Shown: positions 9,348-17,378 of the stretch, piece after piece
Numbering within the stretch: the stretch's first letter is position 1
Layout: every line of letters begins with the position of its first letter
NCBI GenBank assembly: GCA_004000035.1
Contig: RJAE01000004.1
Location: forward strand, 1 to 64,000
DNA length: 64,000 nt
Direction of reading: 5' to 3'
Origin: Arthrobacter sulfonylureivorans
GTDB lineage: Bacteria > Actinomycetota > Actinomycetes > Actinomycetales > Micrococcaceae
Notes under the pieces: generated by a model
The model's database searches: none
What the model was told of the DNA's origin: nothing
The model's input: only the letters and a program-made list of their open reading frames with translations
Position numbers and translations under genes: made by a program

Positions 9348-9677
9348 ATGACTGAAGTCAATGCCCCGCAGACATCCCTGGAGGACGTCGAAGAAGCGCT
9401 CAAGGACGTCATCGACCCTGAGCTGGGCGTCAACATCGTGGACCTTGGCCTGCTGTACGGGCTGAAGTACGCGGACGACGGCGCCCTGCTGATCGACATG
9501 ACGCTGACCACCGCCGCCTGTCCGCTCACCGACGTCCTCGAGGAGCAGACCGGCAAGGCATTGGACGGCGTCGTCGACGAGTGGCGGCTCAACTGGGTCT
9601 GGATGCCGCCGTGGGGACCGGAGCGGATCACCGACGACGGCCGCGACCAGATGCGCGCGCTGGGCTTCAACATCTGA
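9348..9677 (+). CDS. sufT: SufT-like metal-sulfur cluster assembly factor (DUF59)
   Basis: A 109-residue DUF59/MIP18-family protein that begins two bases after sufC. The motif DPELGVNIVDLGLLYGL and the TTAACPLTDVLEEQ segment with its single conserved Cys are typical. SufT-type proteins act in late maturation of Fe-S proteins. It closes the operon: a strong hairpin lies 21 bases after the stop. The cysteine desulfurase sufS and the zinc transfer protein sufU, present at this place in mycobacteria, are not here. Confidence 0.9.
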   Translation: MTEVNAPQTSLEDVEEALKDVIDPELGVNIVDLGLLYGLKYADDGALLIDMTLTTAACPLTDVLEEQTGKALDGVVDEWRLNWVWMPPWGPERITDDGRDQMRALGFNI

Positions 9678-9698
9678 TCCACAGTTTGCAATAACGAC

Positions 9699-9732
9699 GG
9701 CGGACCGGTCACCTTCGGGTGGGCGGTCCGCC
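9699..9732 (+). terminator. Terminator-like hairpin after the SUF operon
   Basis: An 8-bp outer stem GGCGGACC/GGTCCGCC encloses an inner CACC-TTCG-GGTG hairpin with a stable UUCG-type loop. There is no long U-run (CTCTGTCTG follows), as is common for actinobacterial terminators. Confidence 0.75.
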
Positions 9733-9781
9733 TCTGTCTGATCCCCTGTCTGGTGCCCGGCCGCCGCGTTAGGATCGGCGT

Positions 9782-10573
9782 ATGGGAGTTTCCACCGTGG
9801 GCAAGGCGCAGGAGCGCGGGCGTTATGACGAAGTCCATGTTGCCGCGGCCTTCCACGGGCTGACGGCGCTGCTCGCCGTGGTTGGCCTCGCCCTCGGAAT
9901 CACGGCTGTGCCGGCAGCGCCTGGCTATGCCGCTGCCGCCGCGCATTCGTGGTGGAACTACGCCAGCGCGCCCGGTGTCCAGTCGGCACTGCTGGTCTTC
10001 GTGGTGAGCCTGACACTGCTGATGGATTCGGCCATGGCCGGGGGACGGCTCTGGCGTGCGGCCCGCACGGCCACGCTGGCGGCCATGCTGCTGGTCTTCC
10101 TGGCCCAGTTCACCCCGTTCCGCGGACTGCCCGACACCGCCGAGATGAGCGTTGCCGGGGTGATGGCGGACCGGCTCCTGCTGTACGCGCTTCCGGTGGT
10201 GGTCGTGACCGGCTGGCTGATCTTTGGTCCCCGTCCCCGCATCAGCGCCGGCGCAGCCACCCTCGGTCTGGTCTTCCCAGGCTTCTGGCTGCTCTGGACG
10301 GGCCTCAGGGGAGCCATCACGGGCTGGCTGCCGTACACCGCCGGACCGGTGCCGGCAGCCGGGCAGTTGCTGATGATGGGCATCGGCCTGATCCTGCTCT
10401 GGCTGGGAGCCACCATGGTTTTCCTGCTGCTGGACTCAACGATGGGACGTGAGCCCGACGGTTACCTGCCGGGCTTCGGACCGCCTGATGCTGCCGCAGG
10501 CAAGGGCGCGGACGGCCTGCCGTTCGCCGGAGGTGCCCGGGAGGCCGAACCGGTGGATCCGCGCGACCTGTAA
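9782..10573 (+). CDS. Pr6Pr-family membrane protein
   Basis: A 263-residue protein with six hydrophobic segments. The order of motifs (FTPFRGLPDT, MADRLLLYALPVVVVTGWLIFGP and W-WTGLRGAITGWLPY) fits the Pr6Pr family of actinobacterial six-helix membrane proteins, whose function is unknown. The C-terminal 45 residues are Gly/Pro-rich and cytoplasmic. TAGGAT at 9770-9775 ends six bases before the ATG and there is no Shine-Dalgarno sequence, so the message may be leaderless. Confidence 0.65.
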   Translation: MGVSTVGKAQERGRYDEVHVAAAFHGLTALLAVVGLALGITAVPAAPGYAAAAAHSWWNYASAPGVQSALLVFVVSLTLLMDSAMAGGRLWRAARTATLAAMLLVFLAQFTPFRGLPDTAEMSVAGVMADRLLLYALPVVVVTGWLIFGPRPRISAGAATLGLVFPGFWLLWTGLRGAITGWLPYTAGPVPAAGQLLMMGIGLILLWLGATMVFLLLDSTMGREPDGYLPGFGPPDAAAGKGADGLPFAGGAREAEPVDPRDL

Positions 10574-10602
10574 GCCCCTGCAGACTGGATGGCTCGGGAC
10601 GT

Positions 10603-10619
10603 GCCCGCGTCATGCGGGC
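10603..10619. terminator. Hairpin between convergent genes
   Basis: A perfect 6-bp stem GCCCGC/GCGGGC with a five-base GTCAT loop lies in the 52-base gap between two convergent genes and could end transcription from both sides. Confidence 0.5.
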
Positions 10620-10625
10620 CTATCG

Positions 10626-11525
10626 TCAGGCGGGCCTATCGAGGTCCGGCGCGGAGAAGGTGTCGCAGCGTCCGGCATCGCCGGTCTGGTAGCCCAGCAG
10701 GAACCAGCGCTGGCGTTGCTCACTGGAACCGTGTGTCCAGGTGTGTGGATTGACTTGGCCGGTGGCAGACTGCTGGATGCGGTCGTCGCCCACCGCGGCT
10801 GCGGCGGAAAGAGCGTCCCTGAGATCTTGCTCCGTCAGCGGTTGCATGAAGGGCTGGCCGGTCCGCTCATCGACTTGCTCGGTCGCATTCGCCGCCCAGA
10901 CACCGGCATAGCAATCGGCCTGGAGTTCCACCCGGACCGCGCCGGATTCCGCTCCCTGCGGATCTTGCCGGGAGTAATCGATGGCCCCGGTCAGATTCTG
11001 AATGTGGTGTCCGAATTCGTGCGCCACCACATACTCCTCAGCCAACGGTCCGCCGCTGGCGCCAAACCGGCTGGTCAGTTCGACGAAGAAAGCGGTGTCG
11101 AAATAGGCGGTCTGGTCTCTCGGGCAGTAAAAAGGGCCCACAGCGCTGCTAGCACTCCCGCAGCCGGTGCTGACACCGCCGTCGAAAAGGACCGTCTGGG
11201 GCACGGGATACTGCATGTTGTAGCGGGGGAGATAACCGGCCCAGAAATCGTTGAGACTGTTGACCGTTCCCACGATGCGGCAATCGGTTCGTTCGTTGGC
11301 GTCGGCACCGGTGAGGCATTCCTCCTGCAGGCCCGGGCCGCCCGCCTGCTGCTGTTCCTGGCCGCTGCCCAGCCCGAATCCCTCCAACAGTTCAGCAGGC
11401 ACACCCAACAGGCTGGCAATGAGCACCAGCAGACCGCCGCCGCCGATGGCGATCTTGCCGCCTAAACCGCCTCGACGGTCCTGCACCTGGGACGTATCCA
11501 GCCGGGAGCCGCGAGAGAAACTCAT
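10626..11525 (-). CDS. Neutral zinc metallopeptidase, YpfJ/KPN_02809 family
   Basis: A 299-residue membrane-anchored protease candidate. Residues 1-24 are basic and include GGLGGK; one transmembrane helix follows (IAIGGGGLLVLIASLLG), and the rest should lie outside. The catalytic motif is HEFGH (169-173), with the second zinc-side Glu in ELQADCYAGVWA and the family motif HTWTHGSSEQRQRWFLLGY near the end. Length and architecture match the family. Substrate is unknown. Expressed divergently from the ABC-F gene. Confidence 0.85.
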   Translation of the reverse strand: MSFSRGSRLDTSQVQDRRGGLGGKIAIGGGGLLVLIASLLGVPAELLEGFGLGSGQEQQQAGGPGLQEECLTGADANERTDCRIVGTVNSLNDFWAGYLPRYNMQYPVPQTVLFDGGVSTGCGSASSAVGPFYCPRDQTAYFDTAFFVELTSRFGASGGPLAEEYVVAHEFGHHIQNLTGAIDYSRQDPQGAESGAVRVELQADCYAGVWAANATEQVDERTGQPFMQPLTEQDLRDALSAAAAVGDDRIQQSATGQVNPHTWTHGSSEQRQRWFLLGYQTGDAGRCDTFSAPDLDRPA

Positions 11526-11678
11526 GAGCCAAGAATAACCGTCCGGTCAGCGGGCGGCTGGCGGACTGGTGGGTGCGGGCTGCCGATACCGGTAGACTGG
11601 AAAGGTTGATTTCCGCCCCGTCCGTTCATGGACGGCGCCCGGGCATCTCGTCCCGCACCCTTTTGAAAGGCCTCCACT

Positions 11679-13277
11679 GTGATTACAGTCAACGATCTTG
11701 AGCTGCGTGCTGGAGCCCGTCTGCTCATGGAGGCGGTGTCCTTCCGGGTGGACAAGGGCGACAAAGTGGGCTTGGTGGGCCGCAACGGCGCCGGCAAGAC
11801 CACGCTGACACGCGTGCTGGCCGGCGAAGGCCTGCCTGCCGGCGGAACCGTGGTGCGCAACGGGGAGATCGGCTATTTGCCGCAGGACCCTCGGACCCCG
11901 GACATGGAACAGTTGGCCCGCGACCGGATCCTCTCGGTCCGCGGACTGGACGTGGTAACCCGCAAACTCCGTGAAGCGCAGTCGGACATGGCCAGCAGCG
12001 ATGCAGAGGTGCAAGCGAAGGCGATGCGCCGCTACGACCGGCTGGAGGCCGAGTTTATCTCCGGCGGCGGCTATGCGGCCGAGGCCGAAGCAGCTGCCAT
12101 TTCCTCCAACCTGGCCCTGCCGGAGCGGATCCTGAACCAGCCGCTCAGAACGCTCTCCGGTGGACAGCGCCGCCGCGTGGAGCTGGCTCGGATCCTGTAC
12201 TCCGGCGCGGAGACCATGCTTCTGGACGAGCCGACCAACCACCTTGACGCCGACTCGATCAGTTGGCTTCGCGAGTTCCTCAAGAATCATCAGGGCGGCC
12301 TGATCGTGATCAGCCACGACACCGGCCTGTTGGAAGCGACCGTCAACAAGGTGTTCCACCTGGACGCCAACCGCGCCACCATCGACATCTACAACATGAA
12401 CTGGAAGCGCTACCAGTTGCAGCGAGAGACCGACGAACGCGCGCGCAAACGCGAGCGGGCCAACGCGGAAAAGAAGGCCCAGGTCCTGATGGACCAGGCA
12501 AACAAGATGCGGGCCAAGGCCACCAAAGCGGTGGCGGCGCAGAACATGGCCAAACGCGCCGAACGGCTGCTCAGCGGACTGGACGAGGTCCGGGCACAGG
12601 ACAAGGTGGCGGCTTTGCGCTTCCCCGACCCCGCTCCGTGCGGCAAGACTCCACTCACTGCCGAAGGCCTGAGCAAGTCCTATGGCTCGCTGGAGATTTT
12701 CACCGACGTCGATCTGGCCATTGACCGGGGCTCCCGCGTGGTGATCCTGGGCCTGAACGGCGCGGGCAAAACCACCTTGCTGCGCATGCTGGCCGGCGTG
12801 GACACCCCTGACACCGGCGATGTGCTGCCCGGCCACGGACTGAAGATCGGCTACTACGCCCAGGAACACGACACCTTGGATGTGGAACGCACCGTCCTGG
12901 AGAACATGCGCACGGCTGCCCCGGACCTGCAGGACGCCGAGGTGCGGAACATCCTTGGTTCCTTCCTGTTCTCCGGCGACGACGTCAACAAGCCGGCAGG
13001 CGTGCTCTCCGGCGGTGAAAAGACCCGGCTGGCGCTGGCCACGATCGTGGCGTCATCGGCGAACGTGCTGCTGCTGGACGAGCCCACCAACAACCTGGAC
13101 CCTGCCAGCCGCGCGGAGATCCTCGGCGCCCTGCGCAACTACAGCGGCGCCGTCGTCATGGTCAGCCACGACGAAGGCGCGGTCGCGGCACTCAATCCGG
13201 AACGCGTTGTACTGCTGCCGGACGGCGTCGAAGACCTCTGGAACGAGGACTACCTGGACCTCGTCACGCTGGCCTGA
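11679..13277 (+). CDS. ABC-F family ATPase
   Basis: A 532-residue soluble protein with two ABC domains in tandem and no membrane segment, the ABC-F arrangement of ribosome-associated translation factors. Domain 1 has GRNGAGKTT, LSGGQRRRVELARIL and LLDEPTNHLDADS; domain 2 has GLNGAGKTT, LSGGEKTRLALA and LLDEPTNNLDPAS. The charged linker around residues 245-310 (RARKRERANAEKKAQ) corresponds to the P-site tRNA interaction motif. GTG start with GAAAGG upstream. It may be a housekeeping EttA-like factor or a resistance protein; the sequence alone does not decide. Confidence 0.9.
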   Translation: MITVNDLELRAGARLLMEAVSFRVDKGDKVGLVGRNGAGKTTLTRVLAGEGLPAGGTVVRNGEIGYLPQDPRTPDMEQLARDRILSVRGLDVVTRKLREAQSDMASSDAEVQAKAMRRYDRLEAEFISGGGYAAEAEAAAISSNLALPERILNQPLRTLSGGQRRRVELARILYSGAETMLLDEPTNHLDADSISWLREFLKNHQGGLIVISHDTGLLEATVNKVFHLDANRATIDIYNMNWKRYQLQRETDERARKRERANAEKKAQVLMDQANKMRAKATKAVAAQNMAKRAERLLSGLDEVRAQDKVAALRFPDPAPCGKTPLTAEGLSKSYGSLEIFTDVDLAIDRGSRVVILGLNGAGKTTLLRMLAGVDTPDTGDVLPGHGLKIGYYAQEHDTLDVERTVLENMRTAAPDLQDAEVRNILGSFLFSGDDVNKPAGVLSGGEKTRLALATIVASSANVLLLDEPTNNLDPASRAEILGALRNYSGAVVMVSHDEGAVAALNPERVVLLPDGVEDLWNEDYLDLVTLA

Positions 13278-13296
13278 GTCTTGGCGCTACGCCGCT

Positions 13297-13372
13297 GCAA
13301 TCGGAATTGCTAAGGCGCGCATCGCCGACCGAGGAACGAGGGAGGCGTCTAAGCGCCGTGCAATTTCGGTTG
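13297..13372. repeat. Imperfect palindromic element between convergent genes
   Basis: The left arm (GCAATCGGAATTGC plus TAAGGCGC) and right arm (AGCGCCG plus TGCAATTTCGGTTG) are imperfect inverted copies of about 20 bases. They flank a core, GACCGAGGAACGAGGGAG, inside a second short inverted pair (CGCC/GGCG). This could be a bidirectional terminator or a dispersed REP-like element. Confidence 0.5.
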
Positions 13373-13388
13373 AAGGCGGCGCGGCAGT

Positions 13389-14291
13389 TCAGTCGTCGCG
13401 GCTGAGCAGGGACCCGTCGGTCCGGAAGCCCTGGGCGTCCAGCAGGGCGTCTTCCTCTTCTTCGGCGGTGGGCCGCTTCCGGCTGCGCTTTGGGACTGCG
13501 GCGGCACGCGGGGCCGGGTTGGCCTGATGGAAGCCGCTGAGCGCCTCTTCTTCCTCGGTCAACCGGCCATGGTGTGCGTGCTGTCGCGCGGCGTAGCCGT
13601 AGCCGACGAACAGGAGCACGCCGAAGGCATACCACTGCATGGAGTACGACAGGTGGGGGCCTTCATCGATGGCGGGTTTGGGGATCTGCACAGGTTGCTC
13701 GGCGGCGGCGGGGGACTCCGCCGCCATCAGGCCGTAGCTGCCGGTGAAGATCGGGTAGTCCAGTTCGGCCGCATAGGAATCCAGTTGGATTGACGCCAAC
13801 TGTCCTTCGGGGGCACCACGGCTGACCGCACCTTCGCCCGGCTTAACACGTGCGACGACGGTGACCTCGCCCTTGGGGGCGGCCGGGATGGCGTCCGGAT
13901 GGCCAGCCTGGTTGTTGCCGATCGGCAACCAACCGCGGTTGATGATGACGGCCTGCCCGTCCTCGAGGCGGAGCGGGATGAGAACCTCGTAACCCGGCCG
14001 GCCGTTCAGGGGCCGGTTCCGCACAATCCGCTGGCCGGCGTCGTCGTACTTGCCGTTGAGGACCACTGGGGTCCATTCCACCGAATCATCGGCAGTGGCG
14101 AAAATCTTCGGAACCTTGGTGAACGGCACAGGATTGGCGTCGTAATGGGTCTCCACGGCGGCGATAGTGGCACGCGCCTGGTCCCGGCGGTCCATCTGCC
14201 AGTTGCCCAGCACCACGCAGACCGCGGCGAGCAGGGCAACAATCAGCAGCCAGCCCAGCCACTTGCCGCTGAGCAGGAATCGGTAGGACAT
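13389..14291 (-). CDS. SURF1-family cytochrome oxidase assembly protein
   Basis: A 300-residue membrane protein with the SURF1 layout: an N-terminal helix (residues 11-31, WLGWLLIVALLAAVCVVLGNW), a long extracytoplasmic domain with GRPGYEVLIPLRLEDGQAVIINRGWLP, and a second helix near residue 230 (WYAFGVLLFVGYGYA). SURF1 helps insert heme a into subunit I of cytochrome c oxidase, so it works with the heme A made by CtaA. A charged 60-residue C-terminal tail is an actinobacterial addition. Its start codon directly abuts the stop of the small zinc-binding-type gene, forming a three-gene operon. Confidence 0.88.
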   Translation of the reverse strand: MSYRFLLSGKWLGWLLIVALLAAVCVVLGNWQMDRRDQARATIAAVETHYDANPVPFTKVPKIFATADDSVEWTPVVLNGKYDDAGQRIVRNRPLNGRPGYEVLIPLRLEDGQAVIINRGWLPIGNNQAGHPDAIPAAPKGEVTVVARVKPGEGAVSRGAPEGQLASIQLDSYAAELDYPIFTGSYGLMAAESPAAAEQPVQIPKPAIDEGPHLSYSMQWYAFGVLLFVGYGYAARQHAHHGRLTEEEEALSGFHQANPAPRAAAVPKRSRKRPTAEEEEDALLDAQGFRTDGSLLSRDD

Positions 14292-14543
14292 TCAGGCACT
14301 GCTTTCCGGTGTAGCGGATTCTTCCAGGGGAAGCGTTTCCTTCCAAAGGCTTCGCTGGACCAGATAGTCCTGCAGCCACTCGCGATGCCCATCGCACGCG
14401 AGCCAGATCTTGCGGCGCTCGGGCGTATGGATTTTCGGGTTGTTCCAGAGCAGTTGCCACTGGGCGTCCCCGCGGCAACCTTTCCGTGAGCAGATTGGTG
14501 TCTCGGCGGCCGCTGCACCGCCAAGCTGGCCCAAGAGGTTCAT
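14292..14543 (-). CDS. Small conserved protein with a possible Cys/His zinc site
   Basis: An 83-residue soluble protein whose core reads CSRKGCRGDAQWQLLWNNPK and then CDGHREWL. Cys18, Cys23, Cys50 and His53 (CX4C...CX2H) could bind zinc. Similar actinobacterial proteins are sometimes mislabelled acetone carboxylase; nothing here supports that. It overlaps the DUF3099 gene by four bases and abuts surf1 without a gap, so the three are co-translated. Function unknown. Confidence 0.7.
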   Translation of the reverse strand: MNLLGQLGGAAAAETPICSRKGCRGDAQWQLLWNNPKIHTPERRKIWLACDGHREWLQDYLVQRSLWKETLPLEESATPESSA

Positions 14544-15133
14544 GCGGCGGTCTTCCGTCGGCGGCGCTTGACCACCGGGCTGAGGCTTCCCATAAACGCC
14601 GGCTGCTCATAGTCGTCTTGCTCTGCGGGACCGGGCGGCGGTTGGCTGGCCGTTGAGCCGGTGCCCGCCGATGCTGTCGGTTGGTCCGCGTCCGGGGCGG
14701 CCTCTGCAGGGCTGCGCCGTTCCTGGGCGGTGGTTGTGGGGTCCTGGCCAGTGGCCGAGGGCTGCGCGGCGTCGTCGATAACCACCCCGGTCAGGAAGTC
14801 GCCGTCGTCGGTTCCTCCGGCGTTGGCACCGGCGGAGGGGGCTTCCAGCTCCGGCAGGGGAGCCTGGTCCAGCAGCGCGGTGCTGTGCGTCAGGTGCGAC
14901 TTGTCGCTGCCGCCATTGGCGATGATCACGGCTATCCACGGCAGGAATACGGCGCCGGCCACAAAGAACCAGCGGAACCAGCTGTCGATGAAGAAGAAGA
15001 GCAGCAAACAGGCCAGTCGGATGCCCATGGCGAGCGAGTACTTGACCATGCGCCGGTGCATCTCATCGGTGTGGCTTTCGGGGACGTCCGTAATGCTCAG
15101 GACTTCCGGTTTCTCGTCAGGCTGCTTGCTCAT
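14540..15133 (-). CDS. DUF3099 domain membrane protein
   Basis: A 197-residue protein. Residues 1-80 are the DUF3099 domain: EVLSITDVPESHTDEMHRR, then two transmembrane helices (IRLACLLLFFFIDSWF and FFVAGAVFLPWIAVIIANGG). The C-terminal half is acidic, Pro/Ala-rich and likely disordered, ending in a basic KRRRRK patch. The ATG at 15133 is chosen over the adjoining GTG because GGAG is better spaced. First gene of the DUF3099-small protein-SURF1 operon; the role is unknown, though the linkage hints at oxidase assembly. Confidence 0.8.
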   Translation of the reverse strand: MSKQPDEKPEVLSITDVPESHTDEMHRRMVKYSLAMGIRLACLLLFFFIDSWFRWFFVAGAVFLPWIAVIIANGGSDKSHLTHSTALLDQAPLPELEAPSAGANAGGTDDGDFLTGVVIDDAAQPSATGQDPTTTAQERRSPAEAAPDADQPTASAGTGSTASQPPPGPAEQDDYEQPAFMGSLSPVVKRRRRKTAA

Positions 15134-15263
15134 CACACTCCATCAGGGCTATATCAATTCTCCCACGACGGCCCGAATGTCTAAAGCCGACGCAACGATC
15201 ACCAGCCGCAGGAACTCCCGGGCTAGGATTCCTTAGGAAAACAGCAGCTTCATGGAGGTAAGT

Positions 15264-15986
15264 GTGAGCAACGAACAGCAGACCGGCCGCAGCGTGCTGG
15301 TCACCGGCGGTAACCGGGGAATTGGCTTGGCCATTGCCCGGGCCTTTGAAGCCAACGGTGACAAGGTAGCGATCACCTACCGCAGCGGCGACGTGCCCGA
15401 AGGGCTTCTGGGTGTGAAGGCCGATGTCACGGACGCCGGGTCCGTGGATGCTGCGTTCACCGAGGTCGAGGCAGCCCACGGCCCGGTGGAGGTGCTGGTG
15501 GCCAACGCCGGCGTCACGCGCGACATGTTGCTGCTGCGGATGAGCGAAGAAGACTTCACCAGCGTGGTGGACACCAACCTTTCCGGAGCGTTCAGGGTGA
15601 TCAAGCGTGCCTCCAAGGGGATGATCCGGCTGCGCAAGGGCCGCGTGGTGCTGATCTCCTCGGTGGTGGGCCTCTACGGGTCGCCCGGCCAGATCAACTA
15701 TGCCGCGTCCAAGGCCGGCCTGGTGGGCATGGCCCGATCGCTGACCCGCGAGCTTGGATCCCGCAACATCACGGCCAACGTGGTGGCTCCGGGATTCGTC
15801 AACACGGAAATGACCGCCGTGCTGCCGGAAGACACGCAGAAGAGCTACCTGTCCTCTATCCCGGCGGGTCGTTTCGCCGAACCCGAGGAAGTGGCGAAGG
15901 TGGTCCGGTGGATTGCCAGCGACGAAGCTGCCTACATCTCCGGCGCCGTGATCCCGGTGGACGGCGGATTGGGCATGGGCCACTAA
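15264..15986 (+). CDS. fabG: 3-oxoacyl-ACP reductase, FabG/MabA type
   Basis: A 240-residue short-chain dehydrogenase that reduces 3-oxoacyl-ACP with NADPH in fatty acid synthesis. Nucleotide motif TGGNRGIG, NAG motif VANAGVT, catalytic Ser in ISSVVG, YAASK (Tyr and Lys) and the GLVGMARSL helix closely match MabA/FabG. GTG at 15264 is preferred over ATG at 15252 because GGAGG lies seven bases before it, inside the longer frame. A TAGGAT -10 element is at 15224-15229. Two hairpins follow the gene. Confidence 0.88.
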   Translation: MSNEQQTGRSVLVTGGNRGIGLAIARAFEANGDKVAITYRSGDVPEGLLGVKADVTDAGSVDAAFTEVEAAHGPVEVLVANAGVTRDMLLLRMSEEDFTSVVDTNLSGAFRVIKRASKGMIRLRKGRVVLISSVVGLYGSPGQINYAASKAGLVGMARSLTRELGSRNITANVVAPGFVNTEMTAVLPEDTQKSYLSSIPAGRFAEPEEVAKVVRWIASDEAAYISGAVIPVDGGLGMGH

Positions 15987-16005
15987 GCTGCCCAGCAGGT
16001 GAGCG

Positions 16006-16026
16006 GCCCGCTTTTGTGGGCTTTCT
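16006..16026 (+). terminator. Rho-independent terminator after fabG
   Basis: Stem GCCCGC/GTGGGC (one G-U pair) with a TTTT loop, followed by TTTCT. Lies 20 bases after the fabG stop. Confidence 0.65.
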
Positions 16027-16030
16027 ACAA

Positions 16031-16078
16031 CGGATAAGGCTTCGGGGGCTGGCAAGATGGAACCCGAAGCCTTATCCG
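16031..16078. repeat. Perfect 16-bp inverted repeat with 16-base loop
   Basis: CGGATAAGGCTTCGGG at 16031-16046 pairs without mismatch with 16063-16078. It follows the fabG terminator and precedes the next SDR gene by 70 bases. A second terminator is the simplest reading, but no U-run follows; an operator or small RNA is possible. Confidence 0.8.
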
Positions 16079-16148
16079 GTTAAGCGTTTCCTACAAGCGC
16101 GCGGCCGGACCACCACAGAAAACTTACCGAGAACCTTAAGGAGCAGCC

Positions 16149-16898
16149 ATGGGCGCACTGGATGGCAAAGCAGCAATCGTAACGGGATCATCCCGCGGCA
16201 TCGGCGCCGAGGTGGCCAAGCTGCTTGCGGCCGAGGGCGCAGCGGTAGTTGTCAATTACCGCCAGAAGGCACCGCGGGCCAACAAGGTCGTGGCGCAGAT
16301 CGAGGAAGCGGGCGGCCGCGCCGTCGCCGTCGCTGCCGACCTCACGGCCGAAGAGGGCTCGCAGACACTCGTGGACGCCGCCCGGCAAAACTTCGGCGGC
16401 CTGGACGTGCTGGTGCTCAACGCCTCCGGCGGCATGGAGACGAGCATGGGTGAGGACTACGCACTGCGCCTGAACCGCGATGCCCAGGTGAACATGCTCA
16501 AGGCGGCGGCCGAAGTGATGCCGACGGGATCACGGGTGGTTTTTGTCACCAGCCACCAGGCCCACTTCATCCGCACCGTGCCGACGATGCCGGAATACGA
16601 ACCGGTGGCGTTGAGCAAGCGCGCCGGTGAAGACGCGCTGCGCGACCTGCTGCCGGAACTGGAAGCCAAGGGAATCTCGCTGGTGGTGGTCTCCGGCGAC
16701 ATGATCGAAGGCACCGTGACCGCCACTCTGCTGGACCGGGCACGCCCCGGTGCCCTCGAAGCCCGCCGTGCCGAGGCCGGCAAGCTCTACTCCGTGGAGG
16801 AGTTCGGCGCAGAAGTGGCGAAGATGGTCACCGCCGATGTTCCCTCCGGTCACACCGAATACGTGGGCGGGGCCGAGTCCTTCCAGTCCCAGGGCTAG
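16149..16898 (+). CDS. SDR family oxidoreductase
   Basis: A 249-residue short-chain dehydrogenase with cofactor motif TGSSRGIG, an NADP-type NYRQKAPRANK segment, and NAS (LVLNASGG) in place of NAG. The usual YxxxK is not standard: the region reads EPVALSKRAGEDALRD, so the catalytic Tyr appears to be absent (Val-Ala-Leu-Ser-Lys), while VTSHQ replaces the usual Ser strand. This suggests an atypical or non-catalytic member. AAGGAG lies five bases before the ATG. Substrate unknown. Confidence 0.8.
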   Translation: MGALDGKAAIVTGSSRGIGAEVAKLLAAEGAAVVVNYRQKAPRANKVVAQIEEAGGRAVAVAADLTAEEGSQTLVDAARQNFGGLDVLVLNASGGMETSMGEDYALRLNRDAQVNMLKAAAEVMPTGSRVVFVTSHQAHFIRTVPTMPEYEPVALSKRAGEDALRDLLPELEAKGISLVVVSGDMIEGTVTATLLDRARPGALEARRAEAGKLYSVEEFGAEVAKMVTADVPSGHTEYVGGAESFQSQG

Positions 16899-16985
16899 GG
16901 GCACGGGCGGCTGTTGATGACGGCTGAGGGAACGGTGCCCTCCCGCGCCGTTCCCCGGACGCCATGTTCCTCAACGGCGCCCCTC

Positions 16986-17035
16986 AACGGCGTGACGCAT
17001 CAGTGCCGGGAACGGCATGACGCATCAGTGCCGGG
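16986..17035. repeat. Tandem duplication of a 25-bp unit
   Basis: Two adjacent 25-base copies (16986-17010 and 17011-17035) differ at one base; both carry TGACGCATCAGTGCCGGG. Partial AACGGC copies precede them. They lie 80-130 bases upstream of a small Cys-rich protein gene, in its presumed promoter region. Confidence 0.8.
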
Positions 17036-17117
17036 CATGCCGGGTAGAAATCCCCGACGCTGTCGGTAGCGGGTGCTACGTTGGCCGCATCCTTGGACCA
17101 TTAGGAGGGTAGTGAAG

Positions 17118-17306
17118 ATGGCAAAGACACATTCCCGCGGCGTCGGGATCGACTTCATGGAACCGAATTCGTGCGGACGTTGTGATGCCTGCGACGAATT
17201 ACCCGCGCCGGCTATCTGCGAGGACTGTTCTTACGACGAGGACGGCAACTTTGTCCGGCTCGTGGAATGGCCCTGCCCATCTGCGGAGGTCTCACTCGCG
17301 GCCTAA
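17118..17306 (+). CDS. Small Cys-rich protein, unknown function
   Basis: A 62-residue acidic protein with a CXXCXXC cluster (Cys19, 22, 25), a CXXC pair (Cys34, 37) and a lone Cys53. The spacing suits zinc or Fe-S binding, but I do not recognise a family. The ATG at 17118 follows GGAGGG by seven bases; a GTG six bases earlier is also possible. A hairpin terminator follows, so the gene seems to be monocistronic. Short length and cysteine content argue for a real, conserved gene rather than a random frame. Confidence 0.65.
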   Translation: MAKTHSRGVGIDFMEPNSCGRCDACDELPAPAICEDCSYDEDGNFVRLVEWPCPSAEVSLAA

Positions 17307-17313
17307 GGGGCTG

Positions 17314-17336
17314 CCTTGGGCCCCTTAAGCCCAGGG
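17314..17336 (+). terminator. Hairpin after the small Cys-rich gene
   Basis: CCTTGGGC/GCCCAGGG 8-bp stem (one G-U pair) around a seven-base CCCTTAA loop, eight bases after the stop codon and between convergent genes. Confidence 0.55.
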
Positions 17337-17378
17337 GCTTCTGCGGTCGGGCAGGCGGCCCGCGGATTAGGCTGCCTG

